Position numbers and translations under genes: made by a program. Positions 37,305 to 45,163 of a DNA stretch of 64,000 bases are shown one piece after another. Position 1 is the stretch's first letter. Every line of letters begins with the position of its first letter. The stretch lies in contig JAFLBM010000001.1 in assembly GCA_017303455.1 (NCBI GenBank), forward strand, positions 23,449-87,448, given 5' to 3'. Source of the stretch: Chitinophagales bacterium. Its GTDB lineage: Bacteria; Bacteroidota; Bacteroidia; Chitinophagales; Chitinophagaceae. The notes under the pieces are model-generated. The model did no database searches. It had not been told where the DNA came from and worked only from the letters and a program-made list of their open reading frames with translations.

Positions 37305-37676
37305 TTATGCCCGGAGTTTATATTCTTTTGTCAGGGCATCAGCAGGAATCCGCAACAGTTTGCTGAATTTCCGGATCATAGTGAGTGAAAGGGCTTGTTT
37401 GTAGTTGAGCACTTTGCTAACAGTTCCTTTATCGCCATACTCCCTGGCCAGGTCGGCTGCCGTATATCCAAAATCCTCCATACGGATCTTAATCATTTCG
37501 ACAGGATCTACTTCAGGAAGACTCCATTGTTTTTTTTCATATTCAGAAACCAGGTGAACAAGAAGCAGTTTTTCTTTATACTCAGGTGAACCCTTCACGG
37601 ATTCTCTGATTTCTTCAAATCTTGCAGTTGCTTCTTTATATTCCTTTTCGGTTTCTATTATAAACCATTGTTTCAT
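37305..37676 (-). CDS. higA: HigA-type antitoxin (helix-turn-helix)
   Basis: 123 residues. The second half is an XRE-type helix-turn-helix (FGYTAADLAREYGDKGTVSKVLNYKQALSLTMIRKFSKLLRIPADAL). The first half carries the acidic KEYKEATARFEEIRESV region usual in HigA proteins paired with HigB. It neutralises the toxin by direct binding and represses the operon. The toxin gene comes first, 23 bases upstream, the usual order for higBA. Confidence 0.85.
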   Translation of the reverse strand: MKQWFIIETEKEYKEATARFEEIRESVKGSPEYKEKLLLVHLVSEYEKKQWSLPEVDPVEMIKIRMEDFGYTAADLAREYGDKGTVSKVLNYKQALSLTMIRKFSKLLRIPADALTKEYKLRA

Positions 37677-37699
37677 TGTGTTTCTTAAATTGTATACCG

Positions 37700-37993
37700 C
37701 TATATAGTCTCCGGGTCAATCCGGTCATATTCATTATGAGTTCCTATGAACCTTATTTCCACAAATTGCTCATCATAGTGAATATGTGCGATCAGGCGGT
37801 ATGTGTTATGTACAATTTCAAATCTTGCCCTGTTATTTTTTATCATTTTAGCTCTGGGAAAATCACTCAAAACGTCTTGCTTATTTTTCCAGGATGCTAA
37901 AAGAACTACATTTTTCCATGTAGTAAGGCTTTTTCGGGCATCAGCATGTTTTTTACCATACTCATCAAGCCTGATTAAATAAAAGATTCTCAT
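37700..37993 (-). CDS. higB: HigB-type mRNA interferase toxin
   Basis: 97 residues. The pattern YGKKHADARKSLTTWKNVV ... DVLSDFPRAKMIKNNRARFEIVHNTYRLIAHIHYDEQFVEIRFIGTHNEYDRID is that of the HigB family, a RelE-like ribosome-dependent mRNA endonuclease. Arg, His and Tyr residues near the C-terminus are the likely catalytic ones. It is the first gene of the pair, with about 97 bases of leader from the promoter at 38096. Confidence 0.85.
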   Translation of the reverse strand: MRIFYLIRLDEYGKKHADARKSLTTWKNVVLLASWKNKQDVLSDFPRAKMIKNNRARFEIVHNTYRLIAHIHYDEQFVEIRFIGTHNEYDRIDPETI

Positions 37994-38380
37994 TTTACTT
38001 TAGTTTTTGATCCATAATTACGGTACCAGTTTTTATAGCGGTGGTGCTCCGCTTCTTTGAATGCTTACATATCAAAAGAGACCCCTTTGCAGGTTCAAAA
38101 CTAAGATAAATAGTTGGTAATTTACCAACTATTAAAGAGGATTAATTTTAGTCGTCAAAATTTTTATTGTAAATCAATATCTTATAAAGGTATCATATAA
38201 ATTTCCTCCCCAATTTTTAGGTTAAGAATTTACCCAAACCTATCTTCGCAGCCCCAAAAATAGCTACGGGCCGAAAGCTACGAGTTGTGAGTAGGGAACA
38301 GGTGGAGGGATAGCTCGCCTGTACATTTTTAAACCTGTTAATGGCTTGCAGCCCGCAGCTATTGACTCAAAGCTTGAAGA
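37994..38380. other. intergenic region between higB and rplM
   Basis: 387 bp without a convincing gene. It holds the higBA promoter and palindrome (38096-38133), a likely rplM promoter (TATCTTCG at 38232-38239, one base off a -7 box), a fragment of the AGCTACGAGTT repeat (near 38278) and a leader of about 130 bases before rplM that may host ribosomal autoregulation. Confidence 0.7.
38096..38133 (-). promoter_or_regulatory. higBA promoter with 12-bp palindromic operator
   Basis: On the minus strand TAGTTTTG (38096-38103) matches the -7 box. A perfect 12-bp inverted repeat with one-base spacer (arms AATAGTTGGTAA and TTACCAACTATT, 38109-38133) overlaps the -33 region, including a TTG 22 bases before the -7 box. 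The position is typical for HigA autorepression. Confidence 0.7.
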
Positions 38381-38824
38381 ATGAGCAAATTACATTTCAC
38401 TACCAAACATGCGAACGAGGCTACCGTGCAACGTACATGGTATGTTGTTGATGGTACTAATCAAACCGTTGGGCGTATGTGTGCTAAGATTGCTGCGGTA
38501 CTCCGTGGTAAGAACAAAGCATCATACACTCCTCACGTTGACACCGGTGATTATATCATTGTGATCAACTGCGAAAAAGTTGTTTTTACCGGTAACAAAC
38601 TGGAACAAAAAATTTACGACCACTTTACCGGTTACCCCGGCGGCCGTAAAGAAGAAACAGCTGCTAACCTGCAAAAACGTCGTCCCGAGGTTGTTATTGA
38701 AAGAGCGGTAAAAGGTATGTTACCTAAGAACCGTTTAGGCCGCAAGATGTACAAGAAATTATTCGTGTACACCGGCACTGCCCATCCGCACGGAGCACAA
38801 CAGCCTAAAGAACTTAAATTCTAA
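38381..38824 (+). CDS. rplM: ribosomal protein L13
   Basis: 147 residues. Family motifs are clear: [48 protein letters not shown] ... GGRKEETAA ... [21 protein letters not shown] ... HPHGAQQP. It is a large-subunit protein that binds 23S rRNA early in assembly. It starts the rplM-rpsI-rpsB-tsf block, the usual order in this phylum. Confidence 0.97.
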   Translation: MSKLHFTTKHANEATVQRTWYVVDGTNQTVGRMCAKIAAVLRGKNKASYTPHVDTGDYIIVINCEKVVFTGNKLEQKIYDHFTGYPGGRKEETAANLQKRRPEVVIERAVKGMLPKNRLGRKMYKKLFVYTGTAHPHGAQQPKELKF

Positions 38825-38847
38825 CCCTTCGGCTTCGCTCAGGGTTT
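38823..38847 (+). other. hairpin between rplM and rpsI
   Basis: AACCCT and AGGGTT pair around a GGCTTCGC core, beginning at the rplM stop codon; a run of A follows, not T. I recall such CCCTTCGGC...CAGGG hairpins as common between Bacteroidota genes. It could be a processing or partial termination site. Confidence 0.5.
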
Positions 38848-38880
38848 AAAAAAACATTAAAACATTCCAAACAATAAATA

Positions 38881-39270
38881 ATGGAAAAACAAACAACAAG
38901 CGTAGGACGTCGTAAAGAAGCGGTGACAAGGGTGTTCGTTTCCAAAGGAACCGGCAGCATCACCATCAACGATAAAGACTACAAACAATATTTTCCCCTG
39001 GTGTATTTACAGAACCAGGTGGAGCGTCCGCTGAAGACGGTTGAAGTAACCGGCAAATTTGATATCAAGATCAATGCGGCCGGTGGTGGTCTGAAAGGAC
39101 AGGCAGAAGCTGCTATGCTCGGTATCTCCCGTGTACTGGTGGAACTGAATCCTGATTTCCGTCCTGCATTAAAAGCAGCAGGGTTATTGAAAAGGGATCC
39201 GAGATCTGTTGAACGTAAGAAATTCGGTCATAAGAAAGCCCGTCGCAGTTACCAGTTCTCTAAACGTTAA
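38881..39270 (+). CDS. rpsI: ribosomal protein S9
   Basis: 129 residues. TSVGRRKEAVTRVFVSKGTGSITINDKDYKQYFP ... DIKINAAGGGLKGQAEAAMLGISRVLVELNPDFRPALKAAGLLKRDPRSVERKKFGHKKARRSYQFSKR matches S9, ending in the conserved basic tail that reaches the P-site tRNA. It is a small-subunit protein, co-transcribed with rplM. Confidence 0.97.
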   Translation: MEKQTTSVGRRKEAVTRVFVSKGTGSITINDKDYKQYFPLVYLQNQVERPLKTVEVTGKFDIKINAAGGGLKGQAEAAMLGISRVLVELNPDFRPALKAAGLLKRDPRSVERKKFGHKKARRSYQFSKR

Positions 39271-39282
39271 CAGAAAGCCCCG

Positions 39283-39346
39283 AGCTATTAGCTATGAGCT
39301 ACGAGTTAAAGTCTCGCAGCTCGAAACTCAAAGCTCACAGCTATTA
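39283..39346 (+). repeat. AGCTATGAGCTACGAGTT-type repeat upstream of rpsB
   Basis: Short units built on AGCT, GAGCTACGAG and CTCGCAGCTCG recur here in both orientations. Related fragments occur near 38278 (AGCTACGAGTT) and 57089-57105 (CACAGCTCGTAGCTCA). All three copies lie between genes. Confidence 0.6.
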
Positions 39347-39375
39347 ATTCAAATAACTAATAACATCAATAGAAA

Positions 39376-40284
39376 ATGGAAAATAATACATCCTTACAAC
39401 AGCAGCTTCTCGATGCAGGTGTTCATTTCGGTCACCTGAAAAAGAAGTGGAACCCCAAGATGTTGCCTTACATCTTTGCTGAGAAGAAAGGTATTCACAT
39501 CATTGACCTGAACAAAACCGTAGAATGCCTGCAGGAAACAGCGGCAGCTATGAAAGCGATTGCCCGCAGCGGTAAGAAAATTTTGTTCGTAGGTACCAAG
39601 AAGCAGGCGAAAGATATCGTGAACGAATCAGCCCGGAAAGTGAACATGCCTTTCGTTACAGAAAGATGGCTGGGTGGTATGCTGACCAACTTCAACACTG
39701 TTCGTAAGAGTGTGAAGAAAATGCAGAGCATTGAAAAAATGCTGGGTGATGGTTCTTTCGACAGCATCACTAAAAAAGAGCGTCTGACGTTAAGCCGTGA
39801 TAAAGACAAGATGGAAAAAGTATTAGGCGGTATCGCCCAGCTGGGCCGTGTACCTGCTGCTTTGTTCATCGTGGATATCGGTCATGAGCATATCGCTTTG
39901 GCTGAAGCAAAACGTCTCGGCATTATGACCTTTGGTGTGGTGGATACCAACTGCGATCCTAACAAAGTTGATTTCGCTATCCCTGCAAATGACGATGCTA
40001 CTAAATCTATCGCTATCATCACTAACTATATCACTGCTGCTATCGCAGAAGGTTTGGCTGAAAGACAAGCTGCGAAAGAAGAGGATGTGGAAGATACAGC
40101 AGGTGATGATGCAGAAAAGAGAGCAGCACGCCTGGAAGCAGAAGCACAGGCTGAAGGTGGTCGTGGTGGTCGTGGTCGTGGCCGTGGACCTGGTGGTCCC
40201 GGTGCTGGTGGCCCCGGCGGACAAAGACGCCGTACCACTGGTGGTGGAGGAACGGGCCGTGGTCCGGGTGGTGGAAGAAGATAG
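39376..40284 (+). CDS. rpsB: ribosomal protein S2 with RGG-rich C-terminal tail
   Basis: 302 residues. The core (LLDAGVHFGHLKKKWNPKMLPYIF ... FVGTKKQAKDIV ... ERWLGGMLTNF ... DIGHEHIALAEAKRLGIMTFGVVDTNCDPN) is a normal S2. About 50 residues at the end, after EAEAQAEGG, are an Arg/Gly-rich tail (RGGRGRGRGPGGPG ... RRTTGGGGTGRG) that the usual 230-260-residue proteins lack. The tail may contact rRNA or be disordered. It is a small-subunit assembly protein and precedes tsf, as in most bacteria. Confidence 0.95.
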   Translation: MENNTSLQQQLLDAGVHFGHLKKKWNPKMLPYIFAEKKGIHIIDLNKTVECLQETAAAMKAIARSGKKILFVGTKKQAKDIVNESARKVNMPFVTERWLGGMLTNFNTVRKSVKKMQSIEKMLGDGSFDSITKKERLTLSRDKDKMEKVLGGIAQLGRVPAALFIVDIGHEHIALAEAKRLGIMTFGVVDTNCDPNKVDFAIPANDDATKSIAIITNYITAAIAEGLAERQAAKEEDVEDTAGDDAEKRAARLEAEAQAEGGRGGRGRGRGPGGPGAGGPGGQRRRTTGGGGTGRGPGGGRR

Positions 40285-40404
40285 TTTGCCCGGGGACAAA
40301 TGTCCGAAGACAGATCGTTCATCTGAAGCAATCTAATTATTTAAATAGTGATGGTGCCCGGGGGAGTTTTCCTGCTTCCGGCATCAGACTTCAAACTTCA
40401 TAAT

Positions 40405-41241
40405 ATGAGTACTGTAACAATAAGTGCACAGGATATAAACAAACTTCGTCAGGCTACCGGCGCCGGTATGATGGATTGCCGCAAAGCATTGACAGAAACC
40501 AATGGTGATTTTGAAGCAGCGATCGACTGGTTGCGCAAGCAGGGTCAGAAAGTGGCTGCTAAAAGAAGTGACCGTGAAGCAAAAGAAGGGGTGGTGATTG
40601 CACAAACCACTGCTGATAACAAAACAGGTATCGTTGTTTGTGTTAGCTGTGAAACGGATTTCGTTTCCAAGAACGCAGATTTTATCAGCATGGTGCAAAG
40701 CATTGCTGATGCAGCGATTGCCGGTAATGTAAAAACAGTAGAAGAACTCAATGATACTGTTGTGAACGGGTCAAAGATCTCCGACCTGATCAATGATAAG
40801 CTGGCTTCTATTGGCGAAAAGATCGGCATTACTAAATATGAAAGAGTAGAAGCTCCTTATGTGGCTTCTTATATTCACGGTGCTTACCGAATCGGTGTGC
40901 TGGTGGCTTTAGACAAACCGGCTGCAGAAGCAGGTAAAGATGTGGCGATGCAGATCGCAGCACTGAACCCTGTTGCAGTGGATGCAGCAAGTGTTCCTGC
41001 AGAAGTAATAGCCCGTGAAAAAGCGATCATCGTGGATGTTATGAAAGAAGATCCGAAAATGGCTGGCAAACCGGAAGAAATGCTGGCTAAAATTGCCGAT
41101 GGTAAAATGGGAGCTTTCTTCAAAGAGCAAACACTGACTGCACAGGCTTTCGTGAAAGATGCTTCTAAAACAGTGGCTGATTACCTGAAAGAATCCGGTG
41201 ATGTGAAAGTGCAAGAGTTCAAAAGAGTAGCATTAGGATAA
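40405..41241 (+). CDS. tsf: translation elongation factor Ts
   Basis: 278 residues from the ATG at 40405; the open frame begins further upstream but the family starts at TISAQDINKLRQATGAGMMDCRKAL. Core features are DFEAAIDWLRKQGQKVAAKRSDREAKEG, the EF-Tu contact loop CETDFVSKNADF, YIHGAYRIGVLV and the C-terminal FFKEQTLTAQAFVKD. It acts as the guanine-nucleotide exchange factor for EF-Tu. It follows rpsB and is closed by the terminator at 41263. Confidence 0.96.
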   Translation: MSTVTISAQDINKLRQATGAGMMDCRKALTETNGDFEAAIDWLRKQGQKVAAKRSDREAKEGVVIAQTTADNKTGIVVCVSCETDFVSKNADFISMVQSIADAAIAGNVKTVEELNDTVVNGSKISDLINDKLASIGEKIGITKYERVEAPYVASYIHGAYRIGVLVALDKPAAEAGKDVAMQIAALNPVAVDAASVPAEVIAREKAIIVDVMKEDPKMAGKPEEMLAKIADGKMGAFFKEQTLTAQAFVKDASKTVADYLKESGDVKVQEFKRVALG

Positions 41242-41262
41242 TTGATCCGCTATATAATTTAA

Positions 41263-41292
41263 AAGGGTATATGTTTTCATATACCTTTTTTT
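41263..41292 (+). terminator. intrinsic terminator after tsf
   Basis: Arms GGTATATG and CATATACC pair around TTTT; A-runs before and a T-run after make it strong and probably bidirectional, so it may also serve the convergent VOC operon. Confidence 0.9.
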
Positions 41293-41305
41293 GTTTTGTT
41301 GTTCT

Positions 41306-41965
41306 TCAGTGATTCGTCCAGTGATACTTTTTTTGATCATGCGTAAAATAGATGTCCATCGGGTAAATGCCCGATGCGATGGCAGTGGGAAACCAATTCC
41401 GTTCTTCGGGCACCAGGATAAATAATCCTTCATCATCGCCAATGGCTTTGAACTGTGGCAAGGGTGGTTGTTTGGCAAAGTAGGAAAGTCCATATTGCTG
41501 CAGCAGGTGATCGGCTTCTGTTTGCAGGGTAGTTTTTGGGGTGACTATCCCTGCCTCACTGATGGAGAGGAACTGTTTAGCTGAAAAAAATTCCTCAGCT
41601 TTATTATCCAGGTCAAACCGGGCAATCAGCTCCACGATATTACCGGCAGGGTCATAGAAGTAAACGGATTTTGCATGCCAGTTCACGAAATCGGCAATGT
41701 CGCTGTTGTGATCATCGATCCAAATCAATTCAACTTTATCGGTCAGCCATTCTCTGGCTTCTTCAATTTTATTCGCCGGGATAGTAAACGCAAAATGATA
41801 AACAGGCTCTCTTTCATTTGTTTCTTTAAAAACAAGTGTTGAAGAACCTGTTGTTATGGCTATTTGCTGTTTATCTTCTTGTACCGGTAACTGCAAAACG
41901 GTGCTGTAAAATACTGCCAGTTGGCCCAGGCGGCCCGTTTCAAGTATCAGTTGTTGTATATGCAT
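41306..41965 (-). CDS. VOC-family (glyoxalase/dioxygenase-fold) protein
   Basis: 219 residues. The first half is a VOC module (HIQQLILETGRLGQLAVFYSTVLQLPV ... YHFAFTIPANKIEEAREWL ... KSVYFYDPAGNIVELIAR) with the metal-site style Glu in NIVELI. The rest looks like a degenerate second module, so a two-module protein is likely. The substrate cannot be told. It is the last gene of a minus-strand operon with a small membrane protein and a cytochrome c; its start overlaps the end of the small gene by 19 bases. Confidence 0.8.
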   Translation of the reverse strand: MHIQQLILETGRLGQLAVFYSTVLQLPVQEDKQQIAITTGSSTLVFKETNEREPVYHFAFTIPANKIEEAREWLTDKVELIWIDDHNSDIADFVNWHAKSVYFYDPAGNIVELIARFDLDNKAEEFFSAKQFLSISEAGIVTPKTTLQTEADHLLQQYGLSYFAKQPPLPQFKAIGDDEGLFILVPEERNWFPTAIASGIYPMDIYFTHDQKKYHWTNH

Positions 41966-42117
41966 TTGCCTGCAAACTTAGAATTTTCATACACTTTTTC
42001 ATTAACCCCTTTCAGGCATTCATTACAGCGATGGTCACTTAATCCAGCCTGCACTGCCCCGCCAATCACTGCAGCGCACAGTATAAAAAATGTAATCCAC
42101 AGCACGAGCTTTTTCAT
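41947..42117 (-). CDS. small single-pass membrane protein
   Basis: 56 residues from the ATG at 42117 (MKKLVLWITFFILCAAVIGGAVQAG), which gives a clean hydrophobic segment and Lys-rich start; the frame extends 16 codons further up. The short tail has two Cys in HRCNECL and a third, GKCIYNN, near the end. The first pair might bind a metal or form a disulphide. It lies between the cytochrome c and VOC genes and overlaps the latter. Function unknown. Confidence 0.55.
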   Translation of the reverse strand: MKKLVLWITFFILCAAVIGGAVQAGLSDHRCNECLKGVNEKVYENSKFAGKCIYNN

Positions 42118-42140
42118 GACTTCTTTTTTCTTTCCAGTTC

Positions 42141-42731
42141 TTACAGGTCTTTTAGTTGTTTCCATTGCGGCACAACATTGTTTACCGGTTTGGTTGATTT
42201 CAGGAAAGCGAAGATGGCTTTCAGATCCTCATCGCTGTAATTTTTATAGGCAAACCAGGGCATCGGAGGCAGTAAGGGACGGTTTCCTTCCAGTCCTTTT
42301 GACAAACCTTTGCGGATAGCGTTAAAGAATTGTTGTTCTGTCCACATACCAATTCCGGTTGAATCAGAGGTAATATTGGCAGCGTAAGACATGCCCCACG
42401 GACCAACAGCATTTGTTAAGCCCATACCAAATAATACATACCCGTTTTTGAATACAGTTGTATCAGGTTTGCCGGTTGGTTCATTGGCAGGATGACCGGA
42501 GAAACGACGGTCAATATCAATCTCAGGCCCGTTAGGTCCCATTTTCTTAGGAGTGTGGCAATCATCGCAACCGGCAGCGGTTACAATGTACTCGCCCCGT
42601 TTAATGAGAGCTTCCTGGCTCAAGGCAGGAGTGGTGGTATCGGATGTCTTTGTTTTTCCTTCATTGCAGGCGATAACGATCATCGCAGTAGCGGCAACTA
42701 TAAAGGACATTACGATGCTGATCTTTTTCAT
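42141..42731 (-). CDS. cytochrome c lipoprotein
   Basis: 196 residues from the ATG at 42731; an upstream start would lengthen it by 14 codons but spoil the signal. The lipobox ends IVIAC (Cys22). A single haem-c motif CDDCH starts at residue 55, with likely distal Met in the PWGMSY or PPMPWF region. The N-terminal pattern KRGEYIVTAAGCDDCHTPKKMG is common in single-haem c-type electron carriers of Bacteroidota. It should sit in the periplasm, anchored to a membrane. It heads the three-gene operon with a small membrane protein and a VOC protein. Confidence 0.85.
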   Translation of the reverse strand: MKKISIVMSFIVAATAMIVIACNEGKTKTSDTTTPALSQEALIKRGEYIVTAAGCDDCHTPKKMGPNGPEIDIDRRFSGHPANEPTGKPDTTVFKNGYVLFGMGLTNAVGPWGMSYAANITSDSTGIGMWTEQQFFNAIRKGLSKGLEGNRPLLPPMPWFAYKNYSDEDLKAIFAFLKSTKPVNNVVPQWKQLKDL

Positions 42732-42845
42732 GTTGATAAGCTTTAAGGTTAATGGTTTTGAATTGAGGGGCAAATTACTGCTGCGTTATTCCACGGAAAA
42801 CAGCAGGTTGACTGAATTGTACAATTCAGCGGATGAGTTGATACA

Positions 42846-42872
42846 AAAACCGCCTTCATTAGGAAGGCGGTT
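42846..42872 (-). terminator. terminator of the five-gene envelope operon
   Basis: A 10-bp perfect stem (42848-42857 with 42863-42872) with loop ATTAG. On the minus strand it is followed by TTTTTG, so it ends transcription of the beta-barrel gene at 42895. Confidence 0.85.
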
Positions 42873-42894
42873 CAGTAAGGAAAAGAATTGCGGT

Positions 42895-43578
42895 TTACTT
42901 TCTCCACAAATAATAACCCACGGTCAGTTGCAATCCCCGGTTCCTGTATTTTCCATCGTCTGCCTTATTCAGGTTGGCCAGGCTGAACTGGTAACCCATA
43001 TTGACAAATAAGCCACCGGCCAGTTTCACACCGGCAATGGCACCGATACCAAAGTCAGTTCTATTCCATGTTCTGTCACCATTCTCATCTTTTTCAAAAA
43101 CATCCGTTTCCTGTTTTTCTGTTTCTTTACTGCCATCCGCAAACTCATAGGTGATATCATCTTTTGATTTACCACTTACTGCATACGAAAAATAAGGGCC
43201 ACCACCGGCAAAGAACTGAACGGCTCCTTTGCTGGTATAAAGTACATTCAACGGTACCTGCAGGTAATTCATGTTCAGTTTCGACGTGGAGCGGATCATA
43301 TCAATTTCACCGGCAGGACCTGGTACTGCTGATTTCAGTGTGATACCCTGTTGCAGGAAGTTGATACCGCTGCGGACGGTTACCGAAGAACTGAGTGTAA
43401 GATCTGCCACGATACCGGCAGAAGGCAATACTCTTGCTTTTTTATCCAGTTCTGCCAGGGTTGTGTTTTTAATGCTGGCGTCACTCAAATTACCAGTACC
43501 CTGGATACCCAGTGCCAGCTGGCCGAAGGAGCTAAGGGTGGAACTAATTCCGATCAATAGTACAACTACTCTTTTCAT
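42895..43578 (-). CDS. outer-membrane beta-barrel protein, PorT-like
   Basis: 227 residues with a signal peptide (MKRVVVLLIGISSTLSSFGQ). The rest has the outer_membrane_beta-barrel pattern seen in the PorT-like family (GIQGTGNLSD ... VRSGINFLQQGITLK ... LNMNYLQVPLNVLYT ... FFAGGGPYFSYAV ... DFGIGAIAGVKL ... GYQFSLANL). It ends with an aromatic-rich strand, LTVGYYLWRK. It is the last gene of a five-gene operon of envelope proteins. Confidence 0.8.
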   Translation of the reverse strand: MKRVVVLLIGISSTLSSFGQLALGIQGTGNLSDASIKNTTLAELDKKARVLPSAGIVADLTLSSSVTVRSGINFLQQGITLKSAVPGPAGEIDMIRSTSKLNMNYLQVPLNVLYTSKGAVQFFAGGGPYFSYAVSGKSKDDITYEFADGSKETEKQETDVFEKDENGDRTWNRTDFGIGAIAGVKLAGGLFVNMGYQFSLANLNKADDGKYRNRGLQLTVGYYLWRK

Positions 43579-43615
43579 GATTGTAAGGTTTAATTGTTAT
43601 AGTTAAGAAATGAAT

Positions 43616-44083
43616 TTATAATCCGAAAATAATCCCTGCCAGCAAGGCAATAAACCCGGTGATATTAATAACCTGCCGGGTATGGTAGAGGCTAAACCAC
43701 TTGGAACGGTACTGCTCCCAGTTAGCCGGGTAGTTGGTCGTTGTCCAAGTGTTGATGGTTTTATTCAGCGGTACATTTCCTTTCAGCGAGATCATAATAT
43801 CTGCCACCAGTGCTGCTAACGCAATCAATGAACACCTGAACAAAATACCATAAGGATTTACCACGGAAAATGCTGTTAATGCGATGGATGATGCCAGGGC
43901 CAGGTAATAAGCCAGGTATAAAGTCGTCTGCAGTTTTGCATCCAGTAATTGCCGTGTTTGTATAAAAACAGGTGCCTGCATTTTCTTCATTACGGTTGAC
44001 ATGGCCAGGATATAAAAAAGACTCTGGCTGATGATGACGGCATAGAATACCGTAGCAATGAATAATGATATCTTAATAGCCAT
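43616..44083 (-). CDS. four-helix membrane protein, DUF1772-like
   Basis: 155 residues with four hydrophobic segments (about 5-25, 50-70, 80-97 and 138-153). The overall layout, with a Trp-rich stretch (TWTTTNYPANWEQYRSKWFSLYHTRQVIN), resembles the DUF1772/anthrone-oxygenase-like membrane family. That assignment is tentative. It begins 3 bases after the preceding gene's stop, so the two are translationally coupled. Confidence 0.65.
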   Translation of the reverse strand: MAIKISLFIATVFYAVIISQSLFYILAMSTVMKKMQAPVFIQTRQLLDAKLQTTLYLAYYLALASSIALTAFSVVNPYGILFRCSLIALAALVADIMISLKGNVPLNKTINTWTTTNYPANWEQYRSKWFSLYHTRQVINITGFIALLAGIIFGL

Positions 44084-44086
44084 GGT

Positions 44087-44695
44087 TTATTTTTTTACAG
44101 GTATATGAAATTTTGATACCCATGACGGATCAATTGTCTTAGGGTTATTGATATCTGCTTCCGGATGTTTTTCCAGGTCTACCATCAGGAGGTACGTATT
44201 ATTGGGGTCATCTTTGAAACTTGTTCTTTCCCAGAGATAAGTGCAGGAATGCTGACCTGCCAGTTCCTCTTTAGGAATAGCACGGGAAGTAGTATGACCG
44301 TTTTTGGTAATACGATAGGTTCCTTTTTCTGCTTTGGTAACCAGGATTTGTTGCCCCTTTTTATCTTTTGTGAATTCAACCGTTCCTTCCACCTGTGTCC
44401 ATGTTTCCGTGTCAGTGCCATAGGTGTTGGCCTGTACATAGAGCATGAATTCAAAGCGGTTTCCTTTTTTAAAATTGAATTTCACCAGCATACCGCCACC
44501 GCTTTTATAACTGTTGTAATTCGGGCCGGCTGTGGTATTCACATAGCCAACAGTGGAAAGGGTGGAGATGGTCCAGTAGGTGGAATCGTTGGTGATCAGA
44601 TCTGCGGGTACGTCGTTAACAAGAGCTGGTTTACCTGTTTGTGCCTGGCTGTTCAGGGCCATAGCAAAGCCTAAAAAGAGGAATATCTTTTTCAT
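44087..44695 (-). CDS. secreted hypothetical protein
   Basis: 202 residues with a signal peptide (MKKIFLFLGFAMALNSQAQ). The mature part is beta-rich (GGGMLVKFNFKKGNRFEFMLYVQAN ... VEGTVEFTKDKKGQQILVTKAEKGTYRI), suggesting a lipocalin- or jelly-roll-like fold, but I recognise no family. It is coupled to the membrane gene downstream and starts behind the recurring leader TTAAACCTTATCAACATG. Confidence 0.65.
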   Translation of the reverse strand: MKKIFLFLGFAMALNSQAQTGKPALVNDVPADLITNDSTYWTISTLSTVGYVNTTAGPNYNSYKSGGGMLVKFNFKKGNRFEFMLYVQANTYGTDTETWTQVEGTVEFTKDKKGQQILVTKAEKGTYRITKNGHTTSRAIPKEELAGQHSCTYLWERTSFKDDPNNTYLLMVDLEKHPEADINNPKTIDPSWVSKFHIPVKK

Positions 44696-44730
44696 GTTGA
44701 TAAGGTTTAATGGTTGATGAAGCGAAAAAA

Positions 44731-45129
44731 CTAAAAGCCTTTCTTTTCATCGGGTTTGGAAAGCAGGTACCTTGTCATAAAGATACCCTGGCCGTTATCA
44801 CCCGGACTGAGGGTGAAAGAAGTGACTTTGTCGATCAGCCAGCCTTCATCGGTATAATTTTTTAATACTTTCACGATCTGGCTTTCGTTCTCTTTAATAT
44901 TCTTAAAGTTGATACCGGCCAGGCTGAACAGATTCTCCATATCCGATTCTTTCTGGGAACCATCCGGGTTGGTGACGATCATTTTTGAACGACCGAAACC
45001 ACCGCCGATCACGGATTCCACTGTCGTAACCTGCATGAATTGTTTTTTGGGTTCCGGCTTCAGTTCCTGTGCCGTCAGTGTGCTGCCGGTTGTGACAGCC
45101 ATAATTAAAATGATAATGATCTTTTTCAT
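44731..45129 (-). CDS. small secreted hypothetical protein
   Basis: 132 residues with a signal peptide (MKKIIIILIMAVTTGSTLTAQ). The short mature part (MQVTTVESVIGGGFGRSKMIVTNPDGSQKE ... ENESQIVKVLKNYTDEGWLIDKVTSFTLSPG) is beta/alpha and resembles nothing I can name. It is the second gene of the operon, after the OmpA-type gene. Confidence 0.65.
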   Translation of the reverse strand: MKKIIIILIMAVTTGSTLTAQELKPEPKKQFMQVTTVESVIGGGFGRSKMIVTNPDGSQKESDMENLFSLAGINFKNIKENESQIVKVLKNYTDEGWLIDKVTSFTLSPGDNGQGIFMTRYLLSKPDEKKGF

Positions 45130-45163
45130 ATTGAAGGTTTTAAGGTTTACTTGTTGTTGATGT

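Noticed and set aside
39823..40331. Long frames opposite rpsB (Thr- or Pro-rich)
   Set aside because: They reflect the low-complexity Gly/Arg tail of rpsB.
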